Source of the DNA: an uncultured Prevotella sp.
Lineage (GTDB): Bacteria > Bacteroidota > Bacteroidia > Bacteroidales > Bacteroidaceae
Length of the DNA stretch: 7,130 bases
Direction: 5' to 3'
Assembly (NCBI GenBank): GCA_934256705.1
Contig: CAKQPF010000097.1
Coordinates: forward strand, 1-7,130
The notes under the pieces are model-generated. The model worked only from the letters and a program-made list of their open reading frames with translations. It searched no databases and was not told the origin of the DNA. A program made the translations under genes and the position numbers. Below are positions 5,723-7,130 of this stretch, in pieces (positions within the stretch are counted from its first letter, which is position 1; each line of letters opens with the position of its first letter).

Positions 5723-6502
5723 TCATTGCATGCTATATGGCATTGGCGCATCCTCTACTATACTTGATATATAGAATTTGGGGAATGTTCTTACATATTT
5801 GCCCGTAGCAAGATTAAACATTGCATTTACACAATGACTCGCAGCAATCCAAGAACCTATGGACAACTGCGGATAATAAGGCATCTCACATTCTTCTTTT
5901 CCATATCTATCCAAAATGTCCTCCATCCACAAAATCGGCATATTCCGCAATTCAAAGCAACGCAGAATGAATCTGGCCATACTTATCTCAAACTGTCGAT
6001 AATCTGTAGTGATGTCTGTCAACTGATGCCCACCGGGCTTAACAATCGCGAGGAAACCTGCCCACCCGAAATTGTAGGGATGAAGAACAGGAATATTCTT
6101 TTGGGAACATAATTCATCAAAATAGAATGGGATATCAGACTTGAAATCAAGGGCATTAACAGCCACATCATGCCCTTCTATAAGTGATTCCACATTATCC
6201 CTGTCTATATACACATTGTGGTGTGCAATATTTGCATGAGGATTAATATCCATCAACCGCTTCTTCAGGCACGCCGCCTTATATTTCCCAATATCGCTAT
6301 TTGAATAGTTCTGCCGGTTCAGATTACTTTCTTCTACCTTATCACCATCAACGATAGTGATATTCTCAAAGCCAAACCTCAAAGCACATTCGGCAATTAT
6401 ACTGCCAATACCTGCTCCACCAAGAAGGATTTTGGTATTCTTTATCTGTTGCTGTTCATCTTCTGTCACATACAACCTATTTCTACTATATCTTTCGTTC
6501 AT
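5723..6502 (-). CDS. ThiF/MoeB/MccB-like E1 adenylating enzyme (259 aa)
   Basis: This is a predicted cytoplasmic enzyme that would activate a carboxylate, often a peptide C terminus, with ATP to form an acyl-adenylate. Residues 4-14 (RYSRNRLYVTE) match the usual E1 start. GGAGIGS at 28-34 is the nucleotide-binding loop, and VDGDKVEESNLNRQ at 51-64 carries the conserved Asp, Asn and Arg63. Lys73 and Lys75 follow in IGKYKA, and Asp119 in NALDF corresponds to the metal-binding Asp region. The family's common paired CxxC zinc motifs are absent, and no ThiS or MoaD partner gene is nearby. The C-terminal half keeps the GFLAIVKPGG strand. It has its own promoter with a perfect palindrome upstream. 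Activation of one of the small peptides, or of the acyltransferase product, is possible but inferred. Housekeeping thiamine or molybdopterin synthesis is less likely given the neighbours. Confidence 0.85.
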   Translation of the reverse strand: MNERYSRNRLYVTEDEQQQIKNTKILLGGAGIGSIIAECALRFGFENITIVDGDKVEESNLNRQNYSNSDIGKYKAACLKKRLMDINPHANIAHHNVYIDRDNVESLIEGHDVAVNALDFKSDIPFYFDELCSQKNIPVLHPYNFGWAGFLAIVKPGGHQLTDITTDYRQFEISMARFILRCFELRNMPILWMEDILDRYGKEECEMPYYPQLSIGSWIAASHCVNAMFNLATGKYVRTFPKFYISSIVEDAPMPYSMQ

Positions 6503-6513
6503 CGTTTTTATTG

Positions 6514-6544
6514 CAAAATTACATCTTTTTTAGCCAACGGCAAA
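6514..6544 (-). promoter_or_regulatory. Bacteroides-type promoter of the E1-like gene
   Basis: On the minus strand, TAATTTTG at 6514-6521 fits TAnnTTTG and TTTG at 6541-6544 fits the -33 element, with exactly 19 bp between them. The ATG at 6502 is 11 nt after the -7 box, so the leader is very short. This is the best-formed promoter in the window. Confidence 0.75.
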
Positions 6545-6553
6545 TTCACAAGC

Positions 6554-6567
6554 ATAGAAAGTTCTAT
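6554..6567. repeat. Short palindrome ATAGAA-AG-TTCTAT upstream of the E1-like promoter
   Basis: Perfect 6-bp arms flank a 2-bp centre, and a third copy of ATAGAA lies at 6575-6580. The element sits between the -33 box and the 18-bp operator. It could be a second regulator site or a chance AT-rich palindrome. Confidence 0.35.
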
Positions 6568-6580
6568 TTCACATATAGAA

Positions 6581-6598
6581 ATTACACATTTGTGTAAT
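6581..6598. promoter_or_regulatory. Operator copy 3, perfect arms, upstream of the E1-like gene
   Basis: ATTACAC-ATTT-GTGTAAT has seven perfect base pairs of symmetry on each side. It is the best copy of the motif found in the acyltransferase/luxR intergenic region, and lies about 37 bp upstream of the -33 element of the E1-like gene. Its presence links this gene to the same regulon. Confidence 0.7.
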
Positions 6599-6864
6599 GA
6601 AAAGCCACTATTGGCAGTTCAGGCTTATAGGTCAAATATATACTAAAGTTTCCCACACCTAAAAGGAGTGGTTGTAATTAACATTAAGCCTTACTGCTCT
6701 TTGTATGTGACATGCAGTCGCTCTTTGGAATTACTGAAAAAAAAATGATTGAAAATAACAGATTGTCAATTATTGTTAGTATATTTGTAGAAGCAAAACT
6801 ATAAGATATTGAACAAAATTAAACAACCTGTTTCATTCAAATGCTTTCTTTCCTCAATTTATGA

Positions 6865-7124
6865 TCAGAAGCAACGCATACCGAAACGTTCGCTACAGTA
6901 TTGCAGCCATTCATTCATCACAAAAGTATTGATAATCATTAGTATGGCATAAGAAAGAACTAATATCTTCAAGCTTTTACAAGAATGGCACAATAATGAC
7001 AGACATATACTGACTGCGACTACTGGAAGCAAGATCAAAGAGACGAATGTTCCCGGCGCACCCGACAAACCCTGTGGGGGGCTGTGCAGATGCTAACCCA
7101 AAAACATGTTGCCAAACGATACAT
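6865..7124 (-). pseudogene. Small membrane protein fragment, probably frameshifted or edge-truncated
   Basis: A minus-strand frame ending at 6865 encodes two hydrophobic segments (around SLILLPVVAVSICLSLLC and ILVLSYAILMIINTFV) and the tail ERFGMRCF. It has no ATG; only TTG (7068) or CTG starts are available before a stop at 7093-7095. In another frame, an ATG at 7124 reads MYRLATCFWVSICTAP and would join the open frame smoothly if one base were added in the C6 run (6 G on the plus strand, about 7076-7081). The gene may therefore be frameshifted, carry a sequencing error, or continue from outside the window. I do not recognise a family. Confidence 0.35.
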
Positions 7125-7130
7125 AATTTC

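Larger units (their letters stand above)
6503..6864. other. Intergenic region upstream of the E1-like gene
   Basis: The left part, to about 6600, holds the leftward promoter, a short palindrome and a perfect operator copy. The rest shows no open frame with coding character on either strand. A lone plus-strand TATATTTG at 6780-6787 resembles a -7 box, but it lacks a correctly spaced -33 element and the only frame after it is seven codons long (ATG at 6841). I see no tRNA, repeat array or clear terminator. Confidence 0.5.

Noticed and set aside
6780..6787. Plus-strand TATATTTG as a promoter
   Set aside because: It lacks a TTTG element at 19 bp, and downstream there is only a 7-codon frame before a stop.

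Overview
The window looks like a chromosome fragment from the Bacteroidales (Bacteroides, Phocaeicola, Parabacteroides or a relative). It is AT-rich, promoters carry the Bacteroides -7 element TAnnTTTG rather than a sigma70 -10 box, and the protein families are Bacteroidetes types: surface lipoproteins with six-bladed propellers, an NVEALA-type small exported protein and a PAS-LuxR regulator. The genus cannot be fixed from sequence alone.

Layout. Positions 1-121 hold no convincing gene. A minus-strand gene series then runs leftward from about 4790 to 122. In transcription order it encodes a LuxI/FeeM-like N-acyltransferase (4770-4147), a MauE/DoxX-like redox membrane protein (4117-3677), a 26-residue exported peptide ending in a double cysteine (3660-3580), an 84-residue NVEALA-family cysteine-rich peptide (3360-3106), a propeller lipoprotein (2875-1715), a CPGC thioredoxin-like lipoprotein (1733-1263) and a second propeller lipoprotein (1252-122). 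A PAS-LuxR regulator (4934-5698, +) is divergent from the acyltransferase. Convergent with the regulator is a ThiF/MoeB/MccB-like E1 adenylating enzyme (6502-5723, -). The region from 6503 to 6864 is regulatory or empty. At the right edge lies a fragment of a small membrane protein, apparently without a proper start (6865-7124, -).

What ties it together. A palindromic 18-bp motif, ATTACAC-N4-GTGTAAT, occurs three times: twice between the divergent acyltransferase and luxR genes, and once, with perfect arms, upstream of the thiF-like gene. All three associated promoters have good -7 boxes. The simplest reading is one regulon in which the PAS-LuxR protein controls itself, an N-acyltransferase, an E1-like enzyme and the exported-peptide and lipoprotein genes. 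The acyltransferase carries LuxI-like signatures (GCIR and W-H-V-G-R-F-A-I), so this could be a small-molecule or modified-peptide signalling system with disulfide handling by the MauE-like and CPGC proteins. That functional picture is inference. The motif copies, gene order and protein motifs are read directly from the sequence.
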